Below are positions 6,153-14,999 of a DNA stretch of 36,054 nt, piece by piece; position 1 is the first letter of the stretch, and the number at the start of each line of letters is the position of its first letter. This DNA comes from Betaproteobacteria bacterium (GTDB lineage Bacteria; Pseudomonadota; Gammaproteobacteria; Burkholderiales; Rhodocyclaceae). Made by a program: the position numbers and the translations under genes. Below the pieces are notes generated by a model. It made no database searches. It was not told the origin of the DNA and saw nothing but the letters and a program-made list of their open reading frames with translations. The DNA is taken from assembly GCA_009781175.1 (NCBI GenBank), contig WQYQ01000026.1, forward strand, positions 1 through 36,054, read 5' to 3'.

Positions 6153-6937
6153 TGCGCCACCTCGCTCTCGTCCTCGCGACCAAGATAGGCTTCGATCACC
6201 TGCGGGTCGTTGCGAATTTCGTCCGGTCCGCCTTGCGCGATGATGCGGCCGAAATTGAGGACGGCGATGTGTTCGCACAGGCCCATGACGAAACGCATGT
6301 CATGTTCGATCATAAAAATCGTGTAGCCGCGCGCGCTAATGTTGCGGATCTCGTGCATCAGTTCGGTTTTCTCGCCGCTGTTCATGCCGGCCACGGGTTC
6401 GTCGAGCAGGAGCAGTTTCGGTTCGGTCGCGAGCGCGCGCGCGAGTTCGAGCTTGCGCTGCTCGCCATACGACAGATTGTCGGCGACGTCGTGCGCTTTA
6501 TGGTCGAGCCTCACCCAGCTCAGCAGCTCATGCGCACGCTCACGCGCGCGGCGCTCTTCGCTGCGGAAGCGCGCCGTCGCCGCCAGCAAACCCACCGCGC
6601 CATAACGCAGCTTGGCATGCATGCCGACGATCACATTTTCGATCAGCGACATTTCCTTGAAGATGCGGATGTTCTGAAACGTGCGTGCGATACCGGCCTG
6701 CGTGATCTGGTGCGGCTTCATGCCCGCGATGTCGCGCCCCTGAAAACGGATCGTGCCGCCGGAAGTCGGCAGCAAGCCCGTCGTGAGATTGAATACGGTC
6801 GTCTTACCCGCGCCGTTCGGTCCGATCAGCCCGAATACGCCGCCTTCGGGCACTTCGATGTTGACGTCTTCGAGCACCTTCAGGCCGCCGAAGTGGCGCG
6901 AGACGTTTTGTAATTGCAGCATCGGCAGCGCGTTCAT
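6149..6937 (-). CDS. livG: Branched-chain amino acid type ABC transporter, ATPase LivG
   Basis: This 262-residue ATPase partner of LivF has Walker A GPNGAGKTT near residue 40, the LivG-typical insertion after the Q-loop (GIARTFQNIRIF), a signature in the variant form LSYGEQR, Walker B LLLLDEPVAGM and the switch IEHDM. Start ATG 6937 overlaps the livM stop by four bases. The open frame continues upstream to 7702 but there it only translates livM in the wrong frame. It acts at the cytoplasmic face of the LivH/LivM channel. Confidence 0.95.
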   Translation of the reverse strand: MNALPMLQLQNVSRHFGGLKVLEDVNIEVPEGGVFGLIGPNGAGKTTVFNLTTGLLPTSGGTIRFQGRDIAGMKPHQITQAGIARTFQNIRIFKEMSLIENVIVGMHAKLRYGAVGLLAATARFRSEERRARERAHELLSWVRLDHKAHDVADNLSYGEQRKLELARALATEPKLLLLDEPVAGMNSGEKTELMHEIRNISARGYTIFMIEHDMRFVMGLCEHIAVLNFGRIIAQGGPDEIRNDPQVIEAYLGREDESEVAQ

Positions 6938-7803
6938 GTCCGCGCTCCTTGCTTGCGGCCAAACCATTGCTTGAAGCGCGCGGGGTCCCATATGCCATTG
7001 GGCAGGAAGAGGACGATCAAGACCAGCACAACGCCATTGACCATCAGGCGGAAATCCGCCAGCGGACTCAGCACGGTCGGCAGCAGGGTGAAAATCGCGC
7101 TGCCCAAGACCGGGCCGACGAGGCTGCCGATGCCGCCGAAAATCGCCATCGTGAGGATTTCGACGCCACGGTCGAAGCCGAATTCTTTCGGGTCGATCAT
7201 GAACGTCAGATGCGCGTTGAGCGTACCGGCCAGCCCGGCCAGCGCGGCGCCGAGAATGAAGGCCAGCATTTTGTTCGCACCGACGTTGATGCCCATGAGG
7301 CCGGCGGCGGTTTCGTCTTCCCTGATTGCTTCGAAAGCGCGGCCCACTTTGGAGCGGCGCATCCGCCACAGCACGAAGAGCGCGCACACGACGGCCAGCA
7401 GCATATGCCACCACTCGGTCGAGGTCGGAATGCCCGCGATGCCGCCGATGCCGCCCGTGAGCAATTCGGTGTTGATGATGACGATGCGCACGACCTCGCC
7501 AAAGGCCAGGGTCGCCATCGCGAGGTAGACGCCGGAAAGGCGCAGCGTGGGCAGGCCGATAATCAGCGCCGCGAGCATCGGCGCGAGCATGCCGGCCAGA
7601 ATGACGGCCGGGAAAGGCCAGCCGAACTGCATCGTCAGAATCGCCGAGGTGTAAGCGCCGATGCCCATGAAGGCCGCGTTGGCCATCGCGAGCATGCCGC
7701 AACTGAGCGTGAGCCAGATCGAGAGCGCGAGCAGCGCATTCGTGCCGAGGCTGAGAATCAAATTGCTGTGAATCACCCAGAAGGTGGAGAGCGCTTCCAT
7801 CAT
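6934..7803 (-). CDS. livM: Branched-chain amino acid type ABC transporter, permease LivM
   Basis: This 289-residue polytopic inner-membrane protein has about eight to ten hydrophobic segments and the LivM landmarks LSLGTNALLALSIWLTLSCG near the N-terminus, the conserved cytoplasmic loop GRAFEAIREDETAAGLMGIN (near residues 153-172, the EAA-like ATPase contact), and FGGIGSLVGPVLG. It pairs with LivH to form the channel. GGAAGG lies upstream of two consecutive ATG codons (7803 and 7800). The gap to livH is four bases and it overlaps livG by four, so it sits inside a tightly coupled operon. Confidence 0.95.
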   Translation of the reverse strand: MMEALSTFWVIHSNLILSLGTNALLALSIWLTLSCGMLAMANAAFMGIGAYTSAILTMQFGWPFPAVILAGMLAPMLAALIIGLPTLRLSGVYLAMATLAFGEVVRIVIINTELLTGGIGGIAGIPTSTEWWHMLLAVVCALFVLWRMRRSKVGRAFEAIREDETAAGLMGINVGANKMLAFILGAALAGLAGTLNAHLTFMIDPKEFGFDRGVEILTMAIFGGIGSLVGPVLGSAIFTLLPTVLSPLADFRLMVNGVVLVLIVLFLPNGIWDPARFKQWFGRKQGART

Positions 7804-7807
7804 GGGT

Positions 7808-8689
7808 TTAAACCTTCCGTTCCTGAAGCGTGCCGAACAGCCCCTTGGGTCGCACGAGCAAAACGAGGAACAACAAACCGAACGTCACGGCATCGCGCAT
7901 CGTCGAGCCGAGGTAATTGATCGAGAGCACTTCGGCAAAGCCGAGGAAAAGCCCGCCGAACATCGCGCCGCGAATATCGCCCATGCCGCCGAGGATGACG
8001 ACGGCGATGCCCTTGTGCAGCATCGGCTGCCCCATCAGCGGCGACATCGCGTTCGAATACAGGCCGATCAGCACGCCGGCCACACCGCCGAGCGCGGCGG
8101 CGGCAAACGAAGTCAGATAAAACAGACCTTCGACGTTGATGCCCAGCAGGTAAGCGGCCTTGGGCGATTCGGCCATCGCGCGCAGCGCGCGGCCAAGCTG
8201 GGTGCGCTTGAGCGCCAGCATCAACACCGCCATCAGGACGAACGAAAACAGGATGATGCCGAGTTCGAGCACGGTAATCCGCACGCCCGCCCATTGCAGG
8301 GTGTCGTTGGAAATCGCGCCTTCGGGAAAGCGCTGGTTCTCCGCGCCGAACAGCCCCTGGGCGGCGCTGTTCAAAACGATCGCCACGCCAATCGTCGCGA
8401 TCATCGGAATCAAGTGCGGCGCATTGCGTGCGCGCAGCGGGCGCAGCACGAGGAAATCGATCAGCAGACCAAGCAGTCCGCAAAACGCGAACGCGAACAG
8501 CAGGCCGGCCCACAGCGGCAATTCGAAGCGCGCCATCACGGTCATGGCGGCATAAGCCCCCGTCATGAAAACCGCGCCATGCGCGAGATTGATGACGCCG
8601 AGAACGCCGAAGATCAGAGTGAAGCCAAGCGCGAAGAGCGCATAGACACAACCGAGGGAAAGAGCATTGACGAGTTGCTGGTCGAGCAC
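7808..8689 (-). CDS. livH: Branched-chain amino acid type ABC transporter, permease LivH
   Basis: This 293-residue permease shows the LivH N-terminal signature (LGCVYALFALGFTLIFGVLGVINLAHG, read in parts across residues 13-39), a GRALRAMAESPKAAYLLGIN cytoplasmic loop near residue 170 that contacts the ATPases, and VILGGMGDIRGAMFGG near the C-terminus. The start is a GTG at 8689 with a weak GGAAA upstream; no ATG fits better. It is separated from livK by 71 bases that contain a terminator-like hairpin, so the membrane genes are probably expressed at a lower level than the binding protein. Confidence 0.94.
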   Translation of the reverse strand: MLDQQLVNALSLGCVYALFALGFTLIFGVLGVINLAHGAVFMTGAYAAMTVMARFELPLWAGLLFAFAFCGLLGLLIDFLVLRPLRARNAPHLIPMIATIGVAIVLNSAAQGLFGAENQRFPEGAISNDTLQWAGVRITVLELGIILFSFVLMAVLMLALKRTQLGRALRAMAESPKAAYLLGINVEGLFYLTSFAAAALGGVAGVLIGLYSNAMSPLMGQPMLHKGIAVVILGGMGDIRGAMFGGLFLGFAEVLSINYLGSTMRDAVTFGLLFLVLLVRPKGLFGTLQERKV

Positions 8690-8705
8690 GGTAATTTCCA
8701 GTGTT

Positions 8706-8740
8706 CAAAAAGACGAGACGGCGCGGAAGACCGCGCCGCC
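8706..8740 (-). terminator. Terminator/attenuator between livK and livH
   Basis: On the minus strand a 10-bp GC-rich stem (GGCGGCGCGG with CCGCGCCGTC, one G-U pair) and a TCTT loop are followed, after TCG, by TCTTTTT. It lies directly after the livK stop. Because livHMGF follow on the same strand with no obvious separate promoter, partial termination would give excess binding protein over permease, as is usual for such importers. Confidence 0.8.
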
Positions 8741-8760
8741 TGATGAGCCGCGGTTGGCTT

Positions 8761-9921
8761 TTACTTGATAATGACGAACACGGAGCCCTTGGTCACGCTG
8801 ACAATAGGCGTTTGCTGCGCATCGAAACCGGCGGGCTTGCCCGCTTTGTCGTGCGCGCGGCGGAACTGGAACGCGCCGGTCGCGCCGGTCCATTTCACAT
8901 CGGGCAGCGCGTTGCGCAATGCGGCACGCTCGGCCCCGATATCCCCTGTCATCTTCACATTCTTAAGCGCTTGCGCGGCGATATGCAGCGCATCGTAAGC
9001 CTGCGCGGCGAACTGGTCGGGCGCGTTGCCGTACTTCGCCGTGTAGGCTTTGATGAACTTGGTGTTCTCGGGCGTGGCGTTGCTCGCGGACCACGGGCTG
9101 CCAACATACAGGTTATCCGACGCGCCCTTGGCCAGATCGAAGATCTTGACCGAGTTCATGCCGTTGCCGCCGATGAAGGGCACGTTCAAACCGATCTGGC
9201 GCGCCTGCACCATGATCGGCGCGCCTTCAGCGATCAAGGCCGAAAGCACCACGGCATCGGCGCCGCTGGCTTTAATCTTGGTGAGCTGAGCCTTGAAGTC
9301 TACGTCGCCCTTGGCGAAGGTCTCGGTCGTCGTCACGGGCATCTTCAGATCTTCAAGCGCCTTTTTGAAGTTGTCGTAACCGCTTTTGGTGAACACATCG
9401 TCGTTACCGTAAAACACGGCGACTTTTTTGATGCCGGAGTTTTTCACCGCGACCCGGATCGTTTCGGGCAGTACATCGGCTTCGGTGACCGAGTTGCGGA
9501 ACACATAGTCGCCGATCGCGGTAATTCCGTCCGCCGTATTGGAGGTGCCGAAAACAACCGTCTTGGCGGCCTGCGCGACTGGATTGCTCGCCTGCGCCGA
9601 GTTCGACAGCGTCGGGCCGAAGATCATGATGACCTTGTCCTGGAAAATCAGCCGCTTGAAAACGTTGATGACTTCTTCTTTCTTGCTCTGCTCGTCGGCC
9701 ACGACCAATTCGATCTTGTTGCCGTTGATGCCGCCGCCCGCGTTGATTTCGGAGGCCGCCAGCTCAAAGCCGTTGCGGATTGCGGCCCCGTATTGCGCCG
9801 CACCGCCCGTCAGGGCCGCGGCTACGCCAACCTTGATCGTACCCGCCGCCGCAGCGGCGCCGCTGAACGCCGCTGTGGCCGCAAACGCAAGCAGCGCGCT
9901 CTTGAGGAAGTTTTGTCTCAT
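8761..9921 (-). CDS. livK: Periplasmic substrate-binding protein of the Liv/HAAT ABC importer
   Basis: This 386-residue protein has a signal peptide of about 26 residues ending in AAAAAG, then the type I periplasmic binding fold: TIKVGVAAALTGGAAQYG, GNKIELVVADEQSKKEEV, IFGPTLSNSAQA and KVAVFYGNDDVFTKSGYDNFKK. It captures the ligand in the periplasm and delivers it to LivHM. It is the first gene of the operon. The sequence does not tell leucine/isoleucine/valine from other ligands (aromatic or short acids) seen in the HAAT family. The short name is by operon position. Confidence 0.9.
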   Translation of the reverse strand: MRQNFLKSALLAFAATAAFSGAAAAAGTIKVGVAAALTGGAAQYGAAIRNGFELAASEINAGGGINGNKIELVVADEQSKKEEVINVFKRLIFQDKVIMIFGPTLSNSAQASNPVAQAAKTVVFGTSNTADGITAIGDYVFRNSVTEADVLPETIRVAVKNSGIKKVAVFYGNDDVFTKSGYDNFKKALEDLKMPVTTTETFAKGDVDFKAQLTKIKASGADAVVLSALIAEGAPIMVQARQIGLNVPFIGGNGMNSVKIFDLAKGASDNLYVGSPWSASNATPENTKFIKAYTAKYGNAPDQFAAQAYDALHIAAQALKNVKMTGDIGAERAALRNALPDVKWTGATGAFQFRRAHDKAGKPAGFDAQQTPIVSVTKGSVFVIIK

Positions 9922-10327
9922 CGGAAAATTCTCTGGAAATGTGAGTCACCCCAACCTGAAGGTTGAGGCTTCCTCACCACAAATTGGAGGCGCCTTCGGC
10001 GCCAGTAACATTGTTTCGCTGCCCCCACCATAAATGGCGAGGCTTGCGCTCAACCCGTGGTCAAAAAGAACTTTACTTTATTGGAACCATTGCCCGAATT
10101 GGGCACCACAGAATATTAAAGCATCAAGCCGGTAGCGTCGCCGGGGACGCTATTGCACCGCTCCCGTAACACATCCCCGCGGCGCGGCGGTTTGGCGCAG
10201 AATTACAACCCGTTGCAGTCCTTCTGCTTTTGCCCGATTACCCGCTTAAACCAAGGCTGTTATCATCCGCGACTTTCAACGGGGGCCCCCACCCCCTTTC
10301 ATCCTTTTAGCATCAGGAGTTGCTGCG
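9922..10327. other. Divergent intergenic stretch, livK / decarboxylase
   Basis: 406 bases without a gene. Near livK lie two hairpins (9949-9968 and 9989-10003) that look like the end of an IS200/IS605-type element. The rest should carry promoters for both flanking genes; CAGGAG at about 10314-10319 is the ribosome site of the decarboxylase. No further feature is recognised. Confidence 0.5.
9941..10003 (-). mobile_element. Solo IS200/IS605-type right-end / omega-RNA-like hairpins
   Basis: On the minus strand the order is GGCGCC-GAA-GGCGCC, a spacer ending GTGGTGAGGAAGC, then the hairpin CCTCAACC-TTCA-GGTTGGGG, then TGACTCAC. This is the arrangement seen at the right end of many IS1341/IS605-type elements, where it also forms the 3' part of the TnpB guide RNA. 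No tnpA or tnpB gene is present beside it, so it would be a remnant. The identification rests on pattern memory only. Confidence 0.45.
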
Positions 10328-12571
10328 ATGCGCTTCCACTTCCCAATCATCATCATCGACGAGGATTTCCGTTCGGAAAACGCCTCCGGGCTCGGCATCC
10401 GCGCACTCGCCGAAGCCATCAGCGAGGAAGGCATGGAAGTGCTCGGCGTCACGAGCTACGGCGATCTGACCTCGTTTACGCAGCAGCAAAGCCGCAGCTC
10501 CGCTTTCATCCTCTCGGTCGACGATGAGGAATTGATCTCCGACGAAGCGGAAGAAACCATCGAAGAGCTGCGCGCCTTCGTCCAGGGTATCCGCCATCGC
10601 AACCCGGACATCCCGATTTTCCTGCACGGCGAAACGCGCACCAGCCGGCATATCCCGAACGATGTGCTGCGCGAATTGCACGGTTTCATCCACATGTTCG
10701 AGGACACGCCCGAATTCATCGCGCGCTACGTCGTGCGCGAGGCCAAGGCTTATCTCGATTCGCTGCCGCCGCCGTTCTTTCGCGCGCTGACGCATTACGC
10801 GGCCGACGGTTCGTACTCCTGGCACTGCCCCGGCCACTCGGGCGGCGTGGCCTTCCTCAAAAGCCCGGTCGGCCAGATGTTCCACCAGTTCTTCGGCGAA
10901 AACATGCTGCGCGCCGACGTTTGCAACGCGGTCGACGAACTCGGCCAGTTGCTCGACCACACCGGCCCGGTGGCGGCTTCAGAGCGCAACGCGGCGCGCA
11001 TCTTCAACGCCGACCACCTGTTCTTCGTCACCAACGGCACCTCGACCTCGAACAAGATCGTGTGGAATTCGACCGTCGCGCCGGGCGACATCGTGGTCGT
11101 CGACCGCAACTGCCACAAGTCGATTCTGCACGCGATCATCATGACCGGCGCGATCCCGGTCTTTCTGATGCCGACGCGCAACCACTACGGCATCATCGGC
11201 CCGATTCCGAAGAGCGAATTCGCCTGGGAAAACATCAAGAAGAAAATCGCCAGGAACCCGTTCATCAGCGACAAGAACGCGATGCCGCGCGTCCTGACGA
11301 TCACCCAAAGCACTTACGACGGCGTGATTTACAACGTCGAGGAAATCAAGGACGAACTCGACGGCAAGATCGACACCCTGCATTTCGATGAAGCCTGGCT
11401 GCCGCACGCGGCCTTTCACGAGTTCTATGGCGACTATCACGCCATCGGCGCGGACCGGCCGCGCTGCCGCCAGTCGATGGTGTTTTCGACGCAATCGACG
11501 CACAAGCTGCTCGCCGGACTTTCGCAGGCTTCGCAGATCCTCGTGCAGGACTCCGAAACGCGCCAGCTTGACCAGCACACGTTCAACGAAGCGTATCTGA
11601 TGCACACCTCGACCTCGCCGCAGTACGCGATCATCGCAAGCTGCGATGTCGCCGCCGCGATGATGGAGCCGCCCGGCGGCACGGCGCTCGTCGAAGAATC
11701 GATCGCGGAAGCGCTCGATTTCCGCCGCGCGATGCGCAAGGTCGACGAAGAATGGGGCAGCGACTGGTGGTTCAAAGTCTGGGGGCCGGACTACCTCTCG
11801 GACGACGGCATGGCCGAGCGCGAGGACTGGGTGCTCAAGGCCGGCGAACGCTGGCACGGCTTCGGCGATCTCGCGCCGGGCTTCAACATGCTCGACCCGA
11901 TCAAGGCCACGCTGATTACACCGGGGCTCGATGTCGACGGCGATTTCGACGATTGGGGCGTGCCGGCCGGCGTGCTGACGAAATACCTTGCCGAGCACGG
12001 CGTCATCGTCGAAAAAACGGGCCTCTACTCGTTCTTCATCATGTTCACGATCGGCATCACCAAGGGCCGCTGGAACACGATGGTGACCGAGCTGCAACAG
12101 TTCAAGGACGCCTACGACATGAACCAGCCGCTGTGGCGGATCATGCCGGAGTTCATCGCCAAGCAGCCGCGCTACGAAAAAATCGGCCTCAAGGATCTGT
12201 GCCAGCAAATCCACAACTTCTATAAAGACGAGGATGTCGCGCGCCTGACGACCGAGATGTATCTCTCGGACATGGAGCCCGCGATGCGTCCGCACGAAGC
12301 CTGGTCGAAGATGGCGCACCGCGAAATCGAGCGCGTGCCGATCGACGCGCTCGAAGGCCGCATCACCGCGATGCTCGTCACACCCTACCCGCCCGGAATC
12401 CCGCTCCTGATCCCCGGCGAACGCTTCAACGCCACGATCGTGCGCTACCTGCGTTTCGTGCGCGAATTCAACCAACGCTTCCCCGGTTTCGAAACCGATG
12501 TGCATGGCCTCGTAGTGGAAACGATCGACAGCAAAAAACACTACTTCGTCGATTGCGTGAAGCAGACCTGA
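10328..12571 (+). CDS. Class III lysine/arginine/ornithine decarboxylase (PLP)
   Basis: This 747-residue fold-type I PLP enzyme decarboxylates a basic amino acid, giving cadaverine, agmatine or putrescine. The three parts of the family are present: an N-terminal response-regulator-like wing (IIIIDEDFRSENASG onward, to about residue 130), the PLP core (SWHCPGHSGG near residue 160; HFDEAW; STQSTHK with the Schiff-base lysine at about residue 393), and the C-terminal domain (TPYPPGIPLLIPGE near residue 685). Length fits AdiA/LdcC. The start has CAGGAG upstream. It stands alone on its strand, with no antiporter gene next to it, so an acid-resistance role is not supported by context. I cannot decide the substrate. 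Confidence 0.92.
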   Translation: MRFHFPIIIIDEDFRSENASGLGIRALAEAISEEGMEVLGVTSYGDLTSFTQQQSRSSAFILSVDDEELISDEAEETIEELRAFVQGIRHRNPDIPIFLHGETRTSRHIPNDVLRELHGFIHMFEDTPEFIARYVVREAKAYLDSLPPPFFRALTHYAADGSYSWHCPGHSGGVAFLKSPVGQMFHQFFGENMLRADVCNAVDELGQLLDHTGPVAASERNAARIFNADHLFFVTNGTSTSNKIVWNSTVAPGDIVVVDRNCHKSILHAIIMTGAIPVFLMPTRNHYGIIGPIPKSEFAWENIKKKIARNPFISDKNAMPRVLTITQSTYDGVIYNVEEIKDELDGKIDTLHFDEAWLPHAAFHEFYGDYHAIGADRPRCRQSMVFSTQSTHKLLAGLSQASQILVQDSETRQLDQHTFNEAYLMHTSTSPQYAIIASCDVAAAMMEPPGGTALVEESIAEALDFRRAMRKVDEEWGSDWWFKVWGPDYLSDDGMAEREDWVLKAGERWHGFGDLAPGFNMLDPIKATLITPGLDVDGDFDDWGVPAGVLTKYLAEHGVIVEKTGLYSFFIMFTIGITKGRWNTMVTELQQFKDAYDMNQPLWRIMPEFIAKQPRYEKIGLKDLCQQIHNFYKDEDVARLTTEMYLSDMEPAMRPHEAWSKMAHREIERVPIDALEGRITAMLVTPYPPGIPLLIPGERFNATIVRYLRFVREFNQRFPGFETDVHGLVVETIDSKKHYFVDCVKQT

Positions 12572-12585
12572 ATCCAGCAAATCCC

Positions 12586-12610
12586 GCTCGGGAAATACAA
12601 CATCCCGAGC
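12586..12610 (+). terminator. Stem-loop after the decarboxylase gene
   Basis: GCTCGGG and CCCGAGC form a 7-bp stem with an 11-base loop, starting 15 bases after the stop. There is no T-run, so it is at best a weak or factor-dependent end. Confidence 0.4.
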
Positions 12611-12687
12611 ACAAGCCACGTTGCCATGCTAGGTTTGAATTTTCTAAGCAGCTCTTAATTCACACAGATAGAAAGAAAGGACTCGCC

Positions 12688-13344
12688 ATGAAGGCCACAC
12701 AACTCATCTGTCTGACGAGCATCGCTGCCCTCACGCTGAGCGGCTGCGAAACAATGAGCGACACGCAAAGGAACACCGCCGTCGGCGCAGGCGGCGGCGC
12801 AGCGGCCGGCGCGATCATCGGCGCGGTCACGGGCAGCCGCAATGTCGGCCGCGATGCGGTGATCGGCGCCGGTCTTGGCGCGCTCGGCAGCTACATCTGG
12901 TCGCGGCGGATGGAAGACCAGAAGCAAGCGATGGAACAAGCCACCGCGGGGACCGGCGTCACCGTCACGCACACCGAAGACGATCAGCTCAAAATCGAAA
13001 TCCCGAGCGACATCTCTTTCGATGTGAATCGCGCCGATATCCAGCCGAACCTCCGCCCGGTTCTCGATCGCTTCGCCGAAACCCTGCGGGACAATCAAGC
13101 CTCCAGCGTGCGCATTGTCGGCCATACCGACAGCACCGGCACGGACGCGATCAATAACCCGCTCTCGGTCAACCGCGCCGCGAGCGTGCGCGACTACCTC
13201 GTCGACCGGGGCGTTGCGGCCGGCCGCATTGCGATCGACGGACGCGGTTCGCGCGAACCGATCGCAAGCAACGACACACCAGAAGGACGCGCGAAAAACC
13301 GCCGCGTCGAAATTTTCGTCGCGGAAACTCAAGCCCCTCGTTAA
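12688..13344 (+). CDS. OmpA-family lipoprotein with glycine-zipper segment (YiaD-like)
   Basis: This 218-residue protein has a lipoprotein signal (lipobox LSGC, cysteine near residue 20). A glycine-rich zipper follows (GAGGGAAAGAIIGAVTG and GAGLGALGSYIW, about residues 34-70). The C-terminal OmpA domain binds peptidoglycan, with GHTDSTGTDAINNPLSVNRA near residue 150 and the terminal NRRVEI motif. It likely anchors the outer membrane to the wall. I chose ATG 12688 for the AAAGGA 8 bases upstream and the signal peptide; the frame is open to 12553 without coding sense. It is followed by a strong terminator and looks monocistronic. Confidence 0.9.
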   Translation: MKATQLICLTSIAALTLSGCETMSDTQRNTAVGAGGGAAAGAIIGAVTGSRNVGRDAVIGAGLGALGSYIWSRRMEDQKQAMEQATAGTGVTVTHTEDDQLKIEIPSDISFDVNRADIQPNLRPVLDRFAETLRDNQASSVRIVGHTDSTGTDAINNPLSVNRAASVRDYLVDRGVAAGRIAIDGRGSREPIASNDTPEGRAKNRRVEIFVAETQAPR

Positions 13345-13361
13345 ACTCACCCACTATCAGC

Positions 13362-13399
13362 AAAAAACGCCCATCGGATCGAATCCGGCGGGCGTTTTT
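13362..13399 (+). terminator. Intrinsic terminator after the OmpA-like gene
   Basis: AACGCCC and GGGCGTT form the outer stem, with a second pairing GGAT/ATCC in the loop, followed by TTTTT. An A-run on the 5' side makes it potentially bidirectional. Confidence 0.85.
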
Positions 13400-13580
13400 C
13401 ATTGCATCCGACTCCAGCCTCGCCCCCGCTGAGCATGCCAAAACCGGACACCCCGGCCCGATAAACTTTCAGGCATCTTTCACCCTTTCGGCCGGAAAAG
13501 CATGGCACAGAACGATTTGTGATCTGCTATGTCCGCATACGAGACGCAGCGGTTTGAGCGGAAACCATCGGGATGCTTCG

Positions 13581-13586
13581 TATAAT
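13581..13586 (+). promoter_or_regulatory. Consensus -10 box before the phosphomannomutase gene
   Basis: A perfect TATAAT lies 30 bases before the start codon. No good -35 is found at 16-18 bases; TTGAGC lies 21 bases upstream, too far for a standard sigma-70 spacing. It is a likely but incomplete promoter. Confidence 0.45.
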
Positions 13587-13615
13587 CCCGGGCAAGATCC
13601 ACTTTGGAGTCCGTC

Positions 13616-14992
13616 ATGGCGGTTCCCGCTCAAGAAATTTTCAAGGCTTATGACATTCGCGGCATCGTCGGCAAAACGCTGACGACCGAAGGCGTGCGTC
13701 AGATCGGCCAGGCGCTTGGTTCCGAAGCCAAGGCCCGCGCTCAGAAAACCATCGTCGTCGGCCGCGATGGCCGGCTTTCCGGCCCCGGGTTCGCCGCCGC
13801 GCTCGCCGAAGGCATTGCCAGCACGGGCATCGATGTGATCGACATCGGCTGCGTCGCGACGCCGATCACTTATTTCGCCGCGTACCACCTCAACGCCAAT
13901 TCCTGCGTTTCGATCACCGGCAGCCACAATCCGCCCGAATACAACGGCCTCAAAATGGTGCTCGGCGGCGAAACGCTTTATGGCGCGATGATTCAAGACC
14001 TGCGCCGCCGCATCGCCGAGCAGGACTTCGCTGCGGGAAAGGGTTCGATCAGCCGCACTGATGTCCGGCCCGCCTACATCGAACGCATCGCATCCGACGT
14101 GAAACTCGCCCGGCCGATGAAGATCGTGCTCGATTCGGGCAACGGCGTGGCCGGCAATACGGCCCCCGAGCTGTTCCGCAAGCTCGGCTGCGCATTGACC
14201 GAGCTTTTCTCCGAAGTCGACGGCAATTTCCCCAACCACCATCCCGACCCTTCCAAACCAGAAAATCTGGAGGATGTGATTGCCGCGCTGAAGCACGGCG
14301 ACGCCGAGATCGGCCTGGCTTTCGACGGCGACGGCGATCGTCTCGGCGTGGTCACGCAAGACGGCGAAATCATCTACCCCGACCGCCAGCTTATGCTGTT
14401 CGCCGCCGACGTGCTGGCGCGCGCGCCCGGCGGCCAGATCATTTACGACGTTAAATGCACGCGCAATCTGGCGCGCTGGATTCGCGCGCACGGCGGCGAA
14501 CCGCTGATGTGGAATACGGGCCACGCCTTGGTGAAAGCCAAGCTCAAGGAAACCGGCGCGCCGCTCGCCGGCGAAATGAGCGGCCACATGTTCTTCAAGG
14601 AACGCTGGTATGGCTTCGACGACGGCCTGTACACCGCCGCGCGCCTGCTCGAAATTCTGTCCCGCAGCGCCGACGCGAACGCCGTGCTCAAAGCGCTTCC
14701 GAATGCGGTGAGCACGCCCGAACTCAATATCAAAATGCGCGAAGGCGAGCCGGCTCAGCTCGTCGAAAAGCTCAAACGGGACGCGAAATTCGCGGGCGAA
14801 GTCGAGCGCATCACGATCGACGGGCTACGCATCGAATACGCGAACGGCTTTGGCCTCGCGCGTCCCTCGAACACCACGCCCGTCGTGGTGCTGCGTTTCG
14901 AAGCCGATGACGCAGCGGCCATCGAGCATATCCAGGCTGATTTCCGCCGCGCGATCAATGCGGCATGGCCGGGGCTTGAACTGCCGTTCTGA
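13616..14992 (+). CDS. Phosphomannomutase/phosphoglucomutase (AlgC/ManB type)
   Basis: This 458-residue alpha-D-phosphohexomutase interconverts hexose 1- and 6-phosphates, feeding GDP-mannose, LPS and exopolysaccharide. The four-domain layout is visible: FKAYDIRG at the N-terminus, the phosphoserine loop TGSHNPPEYNG (serine near residue 103), the metal loop FDGDGDR near 236-242, the sugar loop GEMSGHMFF near residue 322, and the phosphate-binding RPSNTTPVV near the C-terminus. ATG 13616 has GGAG 6 bases upstream; a TTG at 13604 is in frame but less likely. It is alone on its strand; the 38-bp repeat pair starts 8 bases after its stop. Confidence 0.94.
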   Translation: MAVPAQEIFKAYDIRGIVGKTLTTEGVRQIGQALGSEAKARAQKTIVVGRDGRLSGPGFAAALAEGIASTGIDVIDIGCVATPITYFAAYHLNANSCVSITGSHNPPEYNGLKMVLGGETLYGAMIQDLRRRIAEQDFAAGKGSISRTDVRPAYIERIASDVKLARPMKIVLDSGNGVAGNTAPELFRKLGCALTELFSEVDGNFPNHHPDPSKPENLEDVIAALKHGDAEIGLAFDGDGDRLGVVTQDGEIIYPDRQLMLFAADVLARAPGGQIIYDVKCTRNLARWIRAHGGEPLMWNTGHALVKAKLKETGAPLAGEMSGHMFFKERWYGFDDGLYTAARLLEILSRSADANAVLKALPNAVSTPELNIKMREGEPAQLVEKLKRDAKFAGEVERITIDGLRIEYANGFGLARPSNTTPVVVLRFEADDAAAIEHIQADFRRAINAAWPGLELPF

Positions 14993-14999
14993 GTTTGCG

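Noticed and set aside
6938..7702. Extension of the livG frame upstream of 6937
   Set aside because: It translates livM in the wrong frame; livG starts at the four-base overlap with livM.
7784..9966. Two long plus-strand open frames over livH and livK
   Set aside because: Gln/His/Arg-rich shadows; the minus strand carries the unmistakable liv genes.
10979..12619. Long open frame (546 codons) antisense to the decarboxylase
   Set aside because: It is a mirror of a high-GC gene: its sequence is Arg/His/Asp/Val-rich with no known domain, and the plus strand encodes a complete enzyme.
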